DNA of 64,000 nucleotides from Apricaphanius iberus (GCA_028564705.1 JAPXFQ010002722.1:1736001-1800000); one strand, 5' to 3'; counted from the first letter of the stretch, positions 40,725 through 52,753 are shown. The notes: generated by a model from the sequence alone, not told the origin. Numbers and translations are program-made.

Positions 40725-42035
40725 GGATTTCAAGTCTTAGTTGTTACCTGAATATGTCTTAGGGGTTACAGAATGTCTGTCTGGTGAGGAAATAATTTGT
40801 TAATGTTATTTTTTCAGAAATGCTAACATTGTGTAACTCGGAGTTAGCTTAGTTACAGCGAACATGGGCTAACGGACACGTCCATCGGGTAAAAAGCTGT
40901 TATCTATAACACAACTATTAGATTCTTAGCTGTCTGAGTCGCTTTGTTTAGAATGTGGCTTTTGCCATTGGTTAAAAAAAATCCACCCTTTCCATTCCCG
41001 GTGTGGGAACGCTGTGTCCTTTAGAGTCCAGGGTCAGCCTCCTTCCCAGATGATCATATTTACTGTAGACTGCATAAGAGAAGAGACATTTATTGAACCG
41101 GTGTTATCAAAGTAGCACGACTCCGTGTGTTGTTGGCCTAAGCCATTAGTTTCCCTACCTTTACAAAGCTAGCTTTAGCCAGCCTTGACCTTTGATCAAC
41201 AGCTCAGACATACTGACCTATTTGGTTATTTTGACTCAAATCACGGATGAAAACACATTACAGTGTTTCCTCTTGTGGCCTATATAAAGTACGGGAAGCT
41301 TTGAACACTACGCTCCACAACTTCTTACTAAAGTAATCACACGAAGTCTTTGAAATTTGTTTCATTTCAACAGATTTTCTTGACTTTTTTTAAAAGACGA
41401 ACGTTGTCCTTGCTTTGTCCTGCTGTTTTTTTTTTTTTGATTTCCCATAGACAACCCTGTCTTGGCAGAGTCAGATGGTTGACTGAGTGAAAGACGTCAA
41501 AGCTTTTGATATTGTTTTACAACCTAACCCTGCTCCAAACTTCTCCAGAACCCTACCCATGACTGTTCTTTGGTCATCATGATGCTGTTTATTCACCAGT
41601 GTTCTCTAATAAGACTTTCAAAGAACTGTATTTACACAAGTTTGGAGGTTTGTATTTACTAATTAGGTGACATGTGAAGGCAGTTGTTTGCACTGGATTT
41701 CATTTTGGTAGTAAAAGGGGCTAAATACGGATGCATGGTGAACCTTTCAAATTGTTTGTTAAAACATAAAACATTGTCATTTTTCCCTCCACAATAATGA
41801 ATTACTCTTTGTTGGTATTTTTAGCCTAGAAATCTAAATAAACTCTCCGGGCTGGCTCTTTCCAACAAGGTCCCTGTATGAAATCAATGTAAATGTGTGC
41901 TGCAGTGTAGCAGAATGTGAAGACTGAACTAATACGAATACATTAACGATGTGCTGTCTGTCTAAATCCTTATTCTTGATTATGCAGTTGTAAGACATCA
42001 CTAAACCTTTCCTTACCCACGCCTGTTGTTTCCAG
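40725..42035 (+). other. Upstream region and probable 5'UTR intron of the SLC25A44-like gene
   Basis: The first coding exon starts at a splice acceptor, so at least one upstream non-coding exon must exist. A donor-like CTG|GTGAGG near 40780 follows moderately CpG-containing sequence and could end that exon, but this is a guess. A degraded Tc1-type fragment occupies about 41535-41800. Confidence 0.4.
41535..41800 (-). mobile_element. Degraded Tc1-type fragment
   Basis: TTCTTTGGTCATCATGATGC, 'GTTCTCTAATAAG' and 'ACTAATTAGGTGACATGTGA' occur in the same order as in the related copies at 16985 and 30785. Both termini are missing. Confidence 0.5.
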
Positions 42036-42704
42036 GCCGCCACAGTCTGATGGGGGGGGGAACCACAGCGGGCAGGATGCAGCAGAAAAGGAACATCCAG
42101 ATCATCGAGTGGGAGGACCTTGATAAGAGGAAATTCTACTCTTTCGGGATATTCATGACGATGACCATTCGGGCTACCGTCTACCCGGCCACACTGATCC
42201 GGACCCGACTCCAGGTGCAGAAAGGAAAATCGCTCTACAGCGGGACCTTTGATGCCTTCTTCAAGATCCTTCGGGCGGAGGGCGTCCGGGGCCTGTACCG
42301 CGGCTTCATGGTGAACACCTTCACTCTGATCTCAGGCCAGGCGTACATAACCACCTACGAGCTGGTGAGGAAGTACGTCTCCCAGTATTCCGAGGACAAT
42401 ACGGTCAAGTCGCTGGTGGCGGGGGGCTCTGCTTCCCTGGTTGCTCAGAGCATCACCGTGCCCATAGACGTTGTGTCGCAGCAGCTGATGATGCAGGGCC
42501 AGGGGGAGCATCTCACTCGTTTCCGGCTCAGTTCAAACGCGCAGACCGGGAAGCCAGCAAAGGTTTTCGGCCAAACCAGGAACATTGTGGCTCAGATTTT
42601 TGCCGTCGATGGCTTCCGTGGCTTCTACAGAGGATACGTGGCTTCTTTACTCACTTACATCCCAAACAGTGCAGTCTGGTGGCCTTTCTATCACTTCTAT
42701 GCCG
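42036..42704 (+). CDS. slc25a44: SLC25A44-like gene, first coding exon (5'UTR 42036-42076)
   Basis: The acceptor TTGTTTCCAG ends at 42035. Coding begins at 42077 and runs to 42704, where the split Glu codon gives G before the donor GTAAGC. The exon encodes repeats one and two, including LVAGGSASLVAQSITVPIDV and YIPNSAVWWPFYHFYA. A run of nine G lies at 42052-42060 between the two candidate start codons. Confidence 0.92.
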
Positions 42705-43629
42705 GTAAGCATTTTTATTTATTCTTTTTAATGAGTGGAAGCTCTAAACAGTCGAGGTGTGAATTAGTTTCTGAAAGAAGAACAAACTCAGATTCATAGG
42801 ATCTGCTTTCTTAAACCTGAGAAATCAAACTTTAACACGGCTCTATTTCATTGCTTTAGATGAACGGTAGTTATGTCTTCTAGTCTGGGGTCTAGTTGAG
42901 GTTATAAACTGTCTGTATGCAACGTTCAACAGAGCAACTCTCTAAACTGGCTCCCAGTGACTGCCCACACCTGATCCTTCAGGCCATGGCCGGACCTTTA
43001 GCTGCTGCGACTGCGTCGACCGTTACCAACCCAATGGACGTGGTCAGAGCCAGAGTACAGGTAGCTGTACCTCATCACTTGTCTTGAATTACATTGTTGT
43101 TTATACGAAGACGCTGGCTGGATTTGCAGACATAGCGATCTGAATTTAAGTATTAATAGCGTGCTGTATAATTTGTCGGCTTTTATGTATGCATTTTTTA
43201 GGATACTTTTTTATTTTATTTATATTAGATAATAAAAATGTCTTCCAATTGAACGGATCATTTTTCTTTAGTAATTGAAGTGTATTTATATTTCAGTGTT
43301 TACAAGCATGATTGCATTTGTTGAAAATGAGCTCAATTATCACAATAATCTCTGGGGCAATTAATCGCCCAACAAAATGTGTTATCGTGACAGGCCTAGT
43401 CATGTCTTTATCTACATTTCCTCCCTTTATTTAAGCTGCATGCAGTCGGGCTCTTTATTCAGGGAAGGCAAAGAGGACAGGACTATGGAGGACCAAAATG
43501 GACATAATTAAAAATAAAGGCAGAAATGTAGACATCCTGTTTTTTTCCTTTTCTTTATAGATGCATTTTTGCAAAGAAATGTATCTTTTATTTTTATTTT
43601 TTATTATTACATACATTTTTGAAGAAAAG

Positions 43630-43678
<49 letters not shown>

Positions 43679-46478
43679 CTCATACATGCATTCCTTGTTT
43701 TTACATTCACTTGTCTCCATATTTTTACCATATGCTTTTTTGGCTCATTATGCTCTTCTTGGTCCAACTCCTCCGCTATTGGTCAATAAACAGGAAGGAG
43801 CAGTATCCATGGGCAGATTCAGGGCGCTTTCACATGGTACGGGAGTCCGTACTCGGGTACGGTATTTGGTCAAAATCCACTTATTTCGTACCATGTGAAC
43901 GCAGACTGTACCGTGCCAGGATACGGCCAGAGAGACCTGCCTTGGAGGTAGTATCCGAGTCCAGGTACGAGCGGTCACGTACCATGTGAACACAACCCGT
44001 ACTCTGGCCGTACTCAAGACAATAGACGCGCTCCACGCGGAAATGACGACACCGCCGGCCGAAATTACAGAATCACCTCGCGACCATACAAATACCAAAA
44101 CAACGCGATTCAAGCATCCCACAGCAACACAGCAGAGATTACAAAACGGCGGGTTTACTACAACACTCACCCTGTAGATGGCTTCAGGTAGCAGCTGACC
44201 AGTAGACCAGTTTGTTTACATTCTAGGCTGTCGCTCGTTTTATGACGTCGGTACTTCTCACTCCCTTGTTTGTTGGAGAACTACAGAATTATTTGTATGC
44301 CGCCACCTGCTGTTTATTTGTAGTAAAACACTGGATTCAAATACGGGCAGAGATCCGTGCCATGTGAACAGAAAAAATTAGCATTTTCTCTGGCCGTTTT
44401 CTGGTACGGCCACACATGTGAAAACGGCCTTATTGTGCATGCCTTTTCAGGAGAGCACCTTGTTTGATAGGAGGTGCAGTCCTACCAGAGATGTCTCAGA
44501 AGATTGCAGAGGAATTAAGACCTGTTGGTATTTTAGCTGAAAGTAATACAGTCAGTGATGACTAGTTATTGTTTTGCATAGACATTTTGAGTGAGAGGCT
44601 ACTTCCTGCAGGACTGATAATGAAGCTGAACCGTTAGTTCTCCAGATTTTGGAGCAAGTGGCTTGTTGAAGGCATGCACAATCAATCTGCACATGGATAC
44701 TGCTCCTTCCTGTCTATTGACCAATAGCAGAGGAGTTGGACCAAGAAGGGCAGCCCTCTTCATTAGCATAATTAGGCAGAAATGCATAAGGTTAAAGAGG
44801 AGAAGAGGGAATGTAAAAACAAGGAATGCATATGTAAGGAAAAACAAAATGTATATATATATATTTCTGCTTTCAGTTTTAATTGTCAGTTTTGGTCCTC
44901 CATGTAGACCTGTCGTACAGCTTCCACTACATATAGGAGATGACCATTTTGTGTGCAGGTCATTTAAAAAGCAGATGGCTGAGGATCTTTTCAGAGAATC
45001 TGAGCCAATCAAAATGTTGTTACTATGGAGTTTGGATAAAACAAATTGAATTATATCTATATCTATGCATTCTTACAATCACTGTGACATAAAAGTAGCC
45101 TTTACCTTAATTTGTATGACTTTTAATGTTTGAAATTGTGGAAGAAAGTAGCGAAAAACGATGTATCTACTTTATCAGAACTTTTGCAATGAATCACTTG
45201 AATCAACAATGAACCAACTGCAATTTTACAAAATAGCAATGTTTGGCCCAGTAAATTTTTTATAGTTAAAAAATAAAATAGGTTAGTAACTTAATTAATG
45301 CACATATTATTTATATGAGATGTCAAGTAATTTCTGCTTTGATTTAGGGGAAACTGGAATATTGTGGCTTTGTTTTTATACAGTGTTTCTTCCAACCATA
45401 CAGTTCCAATATTTGTTAATGCAAGTTAACAAGCTGCTTGACACTTTATACTTTTCTTTTTTATATATCATGCAACAATGTTGTTTATGTACAATTTAAA
45501 AAGTTCAGGACTTGATACAAAACCTTGAGGTATACCACAAGTTTCCTGTAGCGGTCAGAGTGGATATAATGTATCTAAACAAACTGATGTCTGTCATTAG
45601 GGTACGTTTTTATCAAAGACTGTTCTAGTCTTGTTGTGCTGTGTGTTTCCATTTTTTTTTTTCATAAGCAGTTGTCTATATTCTGAAAGACTTTTAATCT
45701 CTTAAACCCTAGGCTGTTTTTTGTGTGTTTTTTTTTTTCCAAATTTGCCATACCTATACTCTGGAAGGCTTTTTACAGCTTGTAAAAAGTCTAAAATGTT
45801 CAAGTTGCTCTCATCCAAAAGGAAGGTCTATGGGAATACTGTAAATGTGAAGATTTTCAAGTAAATCTTAGTGGGCATGAGTAATTAAGGTTAAAAGACA
45901 GAAAATATGAAATAAGAATTCCACCTGGAAAAAAAAAACGCATTAGCAGCTTTTTATTATAAAGAAGACCAACTGTTTAGACAAACCGTAGGTGTCTGTA
46001 ATAACAAATGATTGAAAGTTAAATGTTACTCTAGAAGGCATGCCCCCAAAAATGCGGGCGTAACGGCTTAAATTACTACAGTCCCAAAACTTTAACCTAC
46101 TGTATTGCTCCCAGTGAAGAAAATACCAGTTTGGGCTTCTAAGAAGGGTCAGCGGTGTCTCTAATTTCTTTGTTCTTTTTACTGTTTAGATTCTTGCAAT
46201 TATCTTGTGACTTTTCATTTCTCTTTAATCAATAAATGAACAATTAAAGCTATCAGGCCTAAAACATTTCCTGATTGTGTGTTTAGGTTGAAGGGAGGAC
46301 CTCAGTCATTGAGACGTTCAGGCAGTTGATCAAAGAGGAGGGCTACTGGGGACTGACCAAAGGACTGTCGGCGCGCATCATTTCATCCACGCCCACCGCC
46401 ATCGTCATAGTAGTTGGCTATGAGACGCTGAAAAAACTGAGCCTGCGACCAGAGCTGGTAGATTCGAGACACTGGTAA
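42077..46478 (+). CDS. slc25a44: SLC25A44-like mitochondrial carrier
   Basis: This is an inner-membrane mitochondrial carrier. Mammalian SLC25A44 is known as the importer of branched-chain amino acids into mitochondria. Three exons (42077-42704, 42933-43060, 46287-46478) join in phase to 315 aa, against 314 for human. The protein starts MQQKRNIQIIEWEDLDKRKF and ends LSLRPELVDSRHW. The three carrier repeats show VYPATLIRTRLQVQKG, VPIDVVSQQLMMQG and NPMDVVRARVQ, matching the degenerate Px[D/E]xx[K/R] signatures of this subfamily. RGFYRGY and KGLSARIIS follow the second and third. I chose the ATG at 42077 because the protein then aligns with the family start and it has A at -3. An in-frame ATG at 42050 would add nine residues. 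No damage is seen. Confidence 0.95.
42933..43060 (+). CDS. slc25a44: SLC25A44-like gene, second coding exon
   Basis: The acceptor TTCAACAG ends at 42932 and the donor GTAGCT starts at 43061. It encodes EQLSKLAPSDCPHLILQAM, then GPLAAATASTVTNPMDVVRA and RVQ. It holds the third signature motif and ends exactly on a codon. Confidence 0.92.
43633..43677. repeat. (TA)n microsatellite and adjoining poly-T
   Basis: About 16 TA units are followed by a run of T. The open frame through it is a repeat artefact. Confidence 0.9.
43821..44431. mobile_element. Inner DNA transposon, inserted in the 43484-44903 element
   Basis: The left end AGGGCGCTTTCACATGGTAC and right end GTACGGCCACACATGTGAAA, continuing ACGGCCT, are imperfect inverted repeats. 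The interior is CpG-rich and repeats the word ACCATGTGAAC several times in both orientations. No coding frame is open. The GCGCTTTCACA-type terminus is common among fish DNA transposons; the superfamily is uncertain. Confidence 0.7.
46287..46478 (+). CDS. slc25a44: SLC25A44-like gene, last coding exon
   Basis: The acceptor GTTTAG ends at 46286. The exon encodes VEGRTSVIETFRQLIKEEGY, WGLTKGLSARIISSTPTAIV and IVVGYETLKKLSLRPELVDS followed by RHW, with the stop TAA at 46476-46478. The C-terminus matches the family end almost exactly. Confidence 0.95.
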   Translation, partial: VEGRTSVIETFRQLIKEEGYWGLTKGLSARIISSTPTAIVIVVGYETLKKLSLRPELVDSRHW

Positions 46479-47820
46479 AAAGAAAAGAAAAATCTCAAAG
46501 TACTCGGACCATGTGCCATTTTTAACAATCATCCCTTTTGTTGACTTACTGTGTACAGAAGTACAAGTACAGAACGGTGTGAGAACATCACGTCGTCAGG
46601 TTTTTGCTAAGCAGTAACGGTAGGAGTTTATTTGCAGATATAAAATGTTTAGTTTGTTGCTGTTTGAAACAAAAAGCTTCGCAGTGACGTCAGCATTGGA
46701 CCTGCAGAAAAACCTATTCAATTCTTTTTATTCATGTTCAAACTTTTTGGTGTTTTTATAGGGGAAAAAAAGATGAAATTATTTTGACTATGAACCTGTT
46801 AGTGCTGCCCTAAAGCAACTCGCTGCTTCCTGTGAGGTTACAGCTCAGAAATGCACACTAACTAATGTAGTCTTCAGTTTTTGCCAAACAGGCTTTTTAA
46901 TTGCCTTTTGTTTTACATCTTGCCTTCAGTCAAAATCTGGACAATCCGCTTTGTGTTTTAAAAAAAATTTTATGGCAAAAATTAGTCATATGATGGAAAA
47001 TCCAACAGTCTCTCGATTGCAAAACAAGTACACTATTTTATGAGTATTTCTCCTGGTGTTTAAGTTTGGCTTAATGATTTAGGGCTTTATTGTATAATTA
47101 AAATCTTTCCATTAAGCTAATTAAAACTGAAAGAAACTCTGAATGAACACCATGACCCTTTTGTGAATGATTTGAGTGCAATAACGTTTTGTCCTGTTCA
47201 GCACAAAATGTGAATATACTTTTGCTGTTAGTTATTTGTGTCAACATATCCTAAGGGAGCTTATTTTACCTAATTTATTTTCATTCTGGAGGGAAAACCA
47301 CAAAGCTTTCCATGTCAGTGTCATGTTGCTGTTTTTGGTTCTTATTTTGTGATAGTGTTGCAGTTCAATGCAGCTTGCTGCTGTTGTATGAATGTCTCAT
47401 ACAGAAAAAAAGAAATCAGTTACAGATTAGAAATGAGATTATATTTTACTGTCCACTCAAATTATTGAATTGAACAATTTTTAAATGTGACATAAATGAG
47501 AAGGTGTTGAAAAGGACTGAGAGTAAGAGCAGGTTTTAGTAGATGGTTGCAGAAAGATTTTTACTTTTAATGAATCCAGAACTGTGCAGATATTATTTGC
47601 TCATCCAGACTTGTCGAACTGTGGTCCTTTGAACTATGGAGATGATAAAATCGAAGCCTGTGGATCTCCTGACAAATAATGCTGACTTTCATTTTTTTGT
47701 ACAGTTCCAATTATCACTAAATGTGTTTTTGAATTTTGTGATTGACCCCTGCAACTGTTGTTAAAACTTATCTCTAAAATACATGTGATTAAAACAATAT
47801 TCATTTGGTCTGTCTTATTT
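46479..47820 (+). other. Probable 3'UTR of the SLC25A44-like gene
   Basis: Transposon-free AT-rich sequence follows the stop for about 1.3 kb. It ends near ATTAAA at 47788-47793, with a GT/T-rich stretch (TTCATTTGGTCTGTCTTATT) directly downstream, as expected of a cleavage site. The length is inference. Confidence 0.5.
47788..47793 (+). terminator. Candidate poly(A) signal ATTAAA
   Basis: This common AATAAA variant is followed within 10-25 bases by a GT/T-rich element. Earlier ATTAAA-like words exist (near 47098), so the choice is provisional. Confidence 0.4.
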
Positions 47821-48973
47821 ATATCCTTTGATCAGTAACAGGCAAACGTGTTTGTAGCTCTGTAGAGCTAGATTTCAATGCTGAGCCCCATACAGAATGT
47901 TTTTCCTGTAAGAAGCAGAGCCTGGTAAACTTTTCACTTAAGGTCTGTAAATTATTGGATTTCATGTTAAAATCAGTATACTTGGCAACAAAAAATCTGG
48001 TTCTTGGAAGTTATTGGCAGATAAAACCTAAATCCCCTCCCTCTCTTTAACGTCTGTTTTTCCATGTTTAACGTAGATAATTTCTTTCATTTCATCAAAC
48101 CAGGCGTCATCGTTGTAAGACCAGAGCTCTTCCCCAGGCAGTTTCACAACCATTCACAGTTTGTTGGTCTCAGGAAACCTTCCACAAGTTACAACAATGC
48201 CTAAGGCACTCAGGTGGGGCAGAGACCTCAAAGACCCTCCACAGCTCCAATGGTGGGAGTGTCCTAATGGTATTTCTGTGTAGTTAGGTGAAACCTAATG
48301 TTTTGTCATAGATGAGTACAAAAAGACTAGGGTTATAAAGTTGCACCCAAGTTTTTTTCACTAGCAATATTTTTCACAATTTAGCCACTGATGGAAAAAA
48401 CCTTATTTTGTACATCTTAATACTTTCGAATCGCAATTTCATTGTGTGGATCAAATCTGTTAGTTAAAAGAAAGATTTTGTCTTTATAGTTAACCATCAG
48501 GTATTTTAGTAGTTGACTACCTGAGAACTAAATGAAAACTTTTAAAGTGTTGAACATTTTAGTGTTGAAGTTATTACTGATTTTTACTTTTCGTCATATA
48601 GCTTCTCTGACCGCGTCAGTAAGTTGCATTAAGGATCTTCTTACAAGATACTGATGGCTGCCAACAACTCCACAGAGCCTCATAAAAAATCCCTTTAACT
48701 GTTTCTTTAAACTCTGAATCCTGTCCCCTAAAAGATCCTAAGAAACTTTGTAAATGAGTATTTGGTATCAGATCTGTTGCATATTTTTGAGGAAAGTCAA
48801 TAATGTTCCTTCTTATACTGTCCTCAGGGAGTATTCAGTGAAGATAAGGTCCAAGGGGGAAAAAATCAGATTGTGTTAATGTGGTGTTAATGGGTTTTCT
48901 AGATGTGTGGTGTGAAAATACATCTTATGGAAAGGGACTCCATGACACCAAAGGTCATATCTCATTATGCTGG
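47821..48973. other. Intergenic sequence, nothing firmly recognised
   Basis: The GC-moderate stretch 48095-48270 might be a worn repeat, but neither strand gives a readable frame and I cannot classify it. Confidence 0.35.
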
Positions 48974-48981
48974 TTAGAAAT

Positions 48982-49353
48982 GAGGGATGCAACCATACCA
49001 CTTTTTTCGAACCGATACGATAACGATACTTGGATTTGAGTATTTGCCGATTCCGAGTACCAATACAGATACTTCTACCAGATACAAAAAATGCTATGAA
49101 TTGGAGACAGGTTTTATTTTCTTCTCTGCTTGTTACAACAAATGATGGTTAATTGGATAATATTAATTAGGTAAGAAACAATATTGAAGAAAATTACAAC
49201 AAAACTAAACTTTAAAGTGAAAAATAATTTTTTTAATGAAATTATTGCAGAGTTTCCATTTTTTAAGTATCGGTTCACTAACTTAACTAACCGTTACAGT
49301 ACATACGAACAGTATCAGCATTGATACCCAATACCAGTATTGGTGCATCCCTA
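48982..49353. mobile_element. Short hAT element with exact 8-bp duplication
   Basis: TTAGAAAT is present at 48974-48981 and 49354-49361. The ends GAGGGATGCAACC and GGTGCATCCCTA are imperfect inverted repeats. Inside, CGATAC-type words near the left are mirrored by GATACC/GTATTGG words near the right. At 372 bp without an ORF it is non-autonomous. Confidence 0.88.
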
Positions 49354-49361
49354 TTAGAAAT

Positions 49362-50519
49362 TGAAATCAAAGTTTCTGCAGAAGGTTTAAAAAGCAGTCT
49401 AACCAAATGGATGGAACATTTTAATGAAATGTTATTTTAATTTGTGTTTAAGATAAAAAGTTCTGAGCCTGCATTTATGGAAGTATTTACTAACATTAAT
49501 CATTGGTAATCGTCACAGTTAAATGTTTTCCTTTTGATGGCAATAACAAAAACACAAATTTTTAAAGATAAATCCATAAAGTTGTATAAATAAGATTTTG
49601 AATTAGTTGTGCAGGGATGATAAATAAGAACAACTTTCTCTCAAACCTTTCATAAACTTGCCAACAGAGGGCAGCAGACTGCACGCTTACATCTAAAATT
49701 TTCTCTTTTCAAAAGTTTCACTTAACATTTTTTAACTACCTCCTTTTTATCCAAACATCCTGTTTTGGAAGAAAAAAAAACACCCGGAGACGAGCAGACA
49801 AATCCACAGATGAATGAAACAAACAGGGAGGCCCTCTTTGAGGCTCTCTGACAGTTCCTGGTGGGATGACGGAGTGCCCCCCTTTTTCTGCTCTTTGCCT
49901 TAATTATCAAGCCGTGTCTGGGAAGCACTTTGTCAAAAAGATTGATTAGAGTGTGTCAGAAAGGGAACAAATCTGACTTGGCCGGGGTTAGAGGAAGGGC
50001 CCCTCATTCTCATGGGATGTAAAGGTGGCTGTGGAAGAGATCGGCCCCAAAATGATCGAAAGGAAGAAGAAGCAATGTGAAGGGTGTTTAGAGATTTAAG
50101 AAGCCCCCGAGACCTAACAGCTTTTAGAAGGAAAGATTTTTATTTATATTGGTGTCTAATCCTTATACTTCCTAGTAAGAAAGCCCATAAAAGCTGGGCA
50201 CATAGAATACATGTTCCAAACAAACATAAATCGTAGTGTTTTTATTCACATTACTTAAGCCTGAGTTGCAGTGAAATCTGGCAGGTTTCTGTAACTGTAA
50301 AGTAGATTTGTTCCAAAGTTGAACATGGAGCAGAAAGAGATTAAACCTGTTTGGGTCTGCAAAAGGAATCTAGCATTGGGAAATAAACTGAAGATCTTCC
50401 TGAATGATACATTTTTCTGTCAGTTTTGTTTCCCAAAATGTTTGGTTAGCATACAGATATTTATATAGCTGTCATTACAGGAAACAAACAAAACCACACA
50501 AAAAACAAAGAACTATATG
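49362..50519. other. Intergenic sequence, nothing recognised
   Basis: No supported exon. The word GCCAACAGAGGGCAGCAGAC near 49661 resembles a CTCF-core-like sequence, but a single match by eye is weak. Confidence 0.3.
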
Positions 50520-51470
50520 TAATTTAATTCAGCTTTTTGATAGCGCCAATTACCAGCACATCATCTCAAGGTAGTTTACAACTCATCTAAATTAAATCAT
50601 ACATACATTCCAATCAGTTTAAAAGTTTTATATCAAGGAGATTGCATTGAATCAACTTGCAGCATTCATCCCTGATGGACCAACATGTGGCAACAGTAGA
50701 CAGTGTCCTGCATTGTGTCGTTGACACAGCAATCACTGATACTAAGCAAGCATGTAGTGACAGTGGAGAGGAAAAACTCCCTCTTAGTAGGAAGAAACCT
50801 CCAGCAGAACCTGGCTCAGTATAACCGGTCATCTGCCACGACCGTCTGGGAGTTTGAGAAAAAAAGAGCAGAGAAACAAAAATAACTGATGGAAGAGTAC
50901 TTTATATGTTACTGGGTGCATCATCCCAGCCAATGCCCCATTCCAACAAGGTTTCACAGCCCAGCTCTAACTTCTGCGGAGAGAGAAAAACAGTGAACTA
51001 GTAACTATAGAGATATCTCAGGATAACCTTAGCCGCTCTCACTGTAAACTTTATCAATAAGGAAGGTTTTAAGCCTGGTCTTAAAAGTAGACAGAGTACC
51101 TGCCTCACAGACTAAAACTGGGAGCTGGTTCTACAGGAAATGAGCCTGATCACTAAAAGATCTTCCTTCTACTTTTAGAAATCATAGGAACTACCAGTAA
51201 AGCTGCAGTCTGAGAGCAAAGTGCTCTTTCAGATCTCAGATGTATGATGGAGTTTGATTATTAAGGGCTTTATATTTAAGGAGGATTTTAAATTATATTC
51301 TGGATTTAACATGGACTTAATGAATGAAAGCCAAAACCAGGAGAAACGTGATCTCTCTTCTTAATATTTGACAAATCTCTTGCTGCAGCGTGTTGGATTA
51401 ACAAATACCTTTAACTGCATATAGAGCAATATATAATGTTCTCGTCCACAGTCAGTTCAAGAAAAATACT
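50520..51470 (-). repeat. LINE-derived interspersed repeat, antisense
   Basis: The stretch contains GAGGAAAAACTCCCTCTTAG, AAACCTCCAGCAGAACCTGG and CATCTGCCACGACCG, then GAACTAGTAACTATAGAGAT. Further on come AAGCCTGGTCTTAAAAGTAG and AAGGGCTTTATATTTAAGGA. I recognise this order from a dispersed fish repeat that I believe is LINE-derived. It is probably antisense here because the adjoining LINE is, and no ORF survives. A small piece of the same family is at 9815-9900. Confidence 0.55.
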
Positions 51471-51605
51471 TTTATATTTGGATATACTTGAATATTGCAA
51501 AAGAAGCCAACAAGTTTAATAGCACTTAACAGCAAAAACTGACCTTAGTGCTTCACATAGAGTAAGAAATAAAAATACATAATCACAAATCTAGTGATTA
51601 AAACT

Positions 51606-51878
51606 GACCGTGGCTCAGGAGTTGGGAGTTTGTCTGGCAATCAGAGGATTGCCGGTTCAAGCCCTGCTTCAACTTTCTCAGTCGTTATGTCCTTTGCAGA
51701 CAAACCTCACCGTTGTGTACTGGTGGCACCAGTGTCCTGCAGCCTCACCTCTGTCAGTGCACCCCAGGGCAGCTGTGGCTACAATATAGCTAACTAGTGT
51801 GTGTGAATGACTGAATGTGGTGTAAAGCACTTTGCAGTCTGTAGGCACTAAGTAAAGCGCTATACAAACACAGGCCAT
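51606..51878 (+). mobile_element. tRNA-derived SINE
   Basis: The head has a pol III A-box-like GTGGCTCAGGAGTTGGGAG and a B-box GGTTCAAGCCC about 35 bases downstream, in tRNA-like spacing. The body has CAGTGCACCCCAGGGCAGCT and the end has AAAGCGCTATACAAACACAG. The direct repeat TTAAAACT flanks it (51598-51605 and 51879-51886). The head does not fold as a complete tRNA, so it is not a tRNA gene. Confidence 0.82.
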
Positions 51879-52380
51879 TTAAAACTACATAAACACAGCT
51901 ATAAAAATATTTAATATATTATATAAAATCATAAGATATTGAAATGCCATAAAACCATGACACTATTAAAAGCTCTCATGCTCAGATGAATACCAAAGAA
52001 AAAAAGGGCTTTTTGAAAAGAGATTTAAAAATAGAAAGTGAGGACATGGTGAGACCATATAAGATTTAAACAGAAATAAAATCCCCTTTAAAATGGGAGG
52101 TCTGGCAGCCAATGCAGTGAGGCTAGAATCAGGGTGATGTATTCACCTTTCTTTGTTCCATTTAAAAGGCATACAGCCAAATTCTGCACCAGTTGGAGGC
52201 GAGAAAGCGGGGGCTGGGAGACAAGATATGATGAACTGCAATTATCAAGGCATGATGTAATAAAGGCATTAATCACTGTTTCAAAATCCTGTTCTAAAAG
52301 CATATGCTTAGCATAGGCAATCTTCCATCGATGATAAAATCTAGATTTTCATCAAAGCACTGATCCTCTAAAGTAAAATC

Positions 52381-52753
52381 CATCCATCCATCCATCCATC
52401 TTCTTAACCGCTTATCCAATTCAGGGTCACGGGGCAGCTGGAGCCTATCCCAGCAATTATCAGGCGTTAGGCAGGGTACACTCTGAACAGGACGCCAGTC
52501 TGTTGCAGGGCCAACACAGAGAGACAGACAACCATTCACACTCACATTCATTCCTAGGGACAATTTAGAGTGATCAATTCACCTATCATGCATGTTTTTG
52601 GACTGTGGGAGGAAGCCGGAGTACCCGGAGAGAACCCACGCATACACGGGGAGAACATGCAAACTCCATGCAGAAAGACCCTGGGCCGGGATACGAACCC
52701 ACGACCTTCTTGCTGCAAGGCAACAGCGCTAACCACTGCGCCACCGTGCAGCC
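52381..52753 (-). mobile_element. tRNA-derived SINE with (ATGG)n tail, antisense
   Basis: An exact 13-bp duplication CTAAAGTAAAATC flanks it (52368-52380 and 52754-52766). On the minus strand it begins GGGCTGCACGGTGGCGCAGT, with an A-box-like TGGCGCAGTGG and a B-box-like GGGTTCGTATCCC. It continues through ACATGCATGATAGGTG and ends GGATAAGCGGTTAAGAAGAT with a short ATGG tail. Its 3' end resembles that of the LINE at 11374-14594, so that LINE class is the likely source of its reverse transcriptase. Confidence 0.88.

Larger units (their letters stand above)
43484..44903. mobile_element. Non-autonomous DNA transposon with long inverted arms
   Basis: The left end ATGGAGGACCAAAATGGACA and right end TTTTGGTCCTCCAT are inverted. 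The inverted arms extend about 330 bp on the left and 215 bp on the right, including the paired blocks near 43740-43815 and 44690-44765 (GACCAATAGCAGAGGAGTTG on the right arm). A (TA)n microsatellite expands the left arm. A second element lies in the loop. I cannot assign a superfamily, and no target duplication is clear. Confidence 0.75.
43061..46286 (+). other. Second coding intron of the SLC25A44-like gene
   Basis: The 3.2-kb intron holds a fragment with ATTAATCGCCCAACAAAATG wording near 43330-43400 (probably an old DNA repeat), nested DNA transposons at 43484-44903, and unclassified AT-rich sequence from 44904 to 46286. CTTGAGGTATACCACAAG near 45520 resembles antisense LINE coding sequence, but is too short to call. 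Confidence 0.55.

Noticed and set aside
43561..43989. 142-codon ORF in the carrier intron
   Set aside because: Its N-terminal half is translation of a TA microsatellite and poly-T, and the rest is transposon arm sequence.
51606..51670. tRNA gene, because A-box and B-box words are present
   Set aside because: The sequence does not close into a full cloverleaf and is fused to a SINE body and tail within flanking direct repeats.
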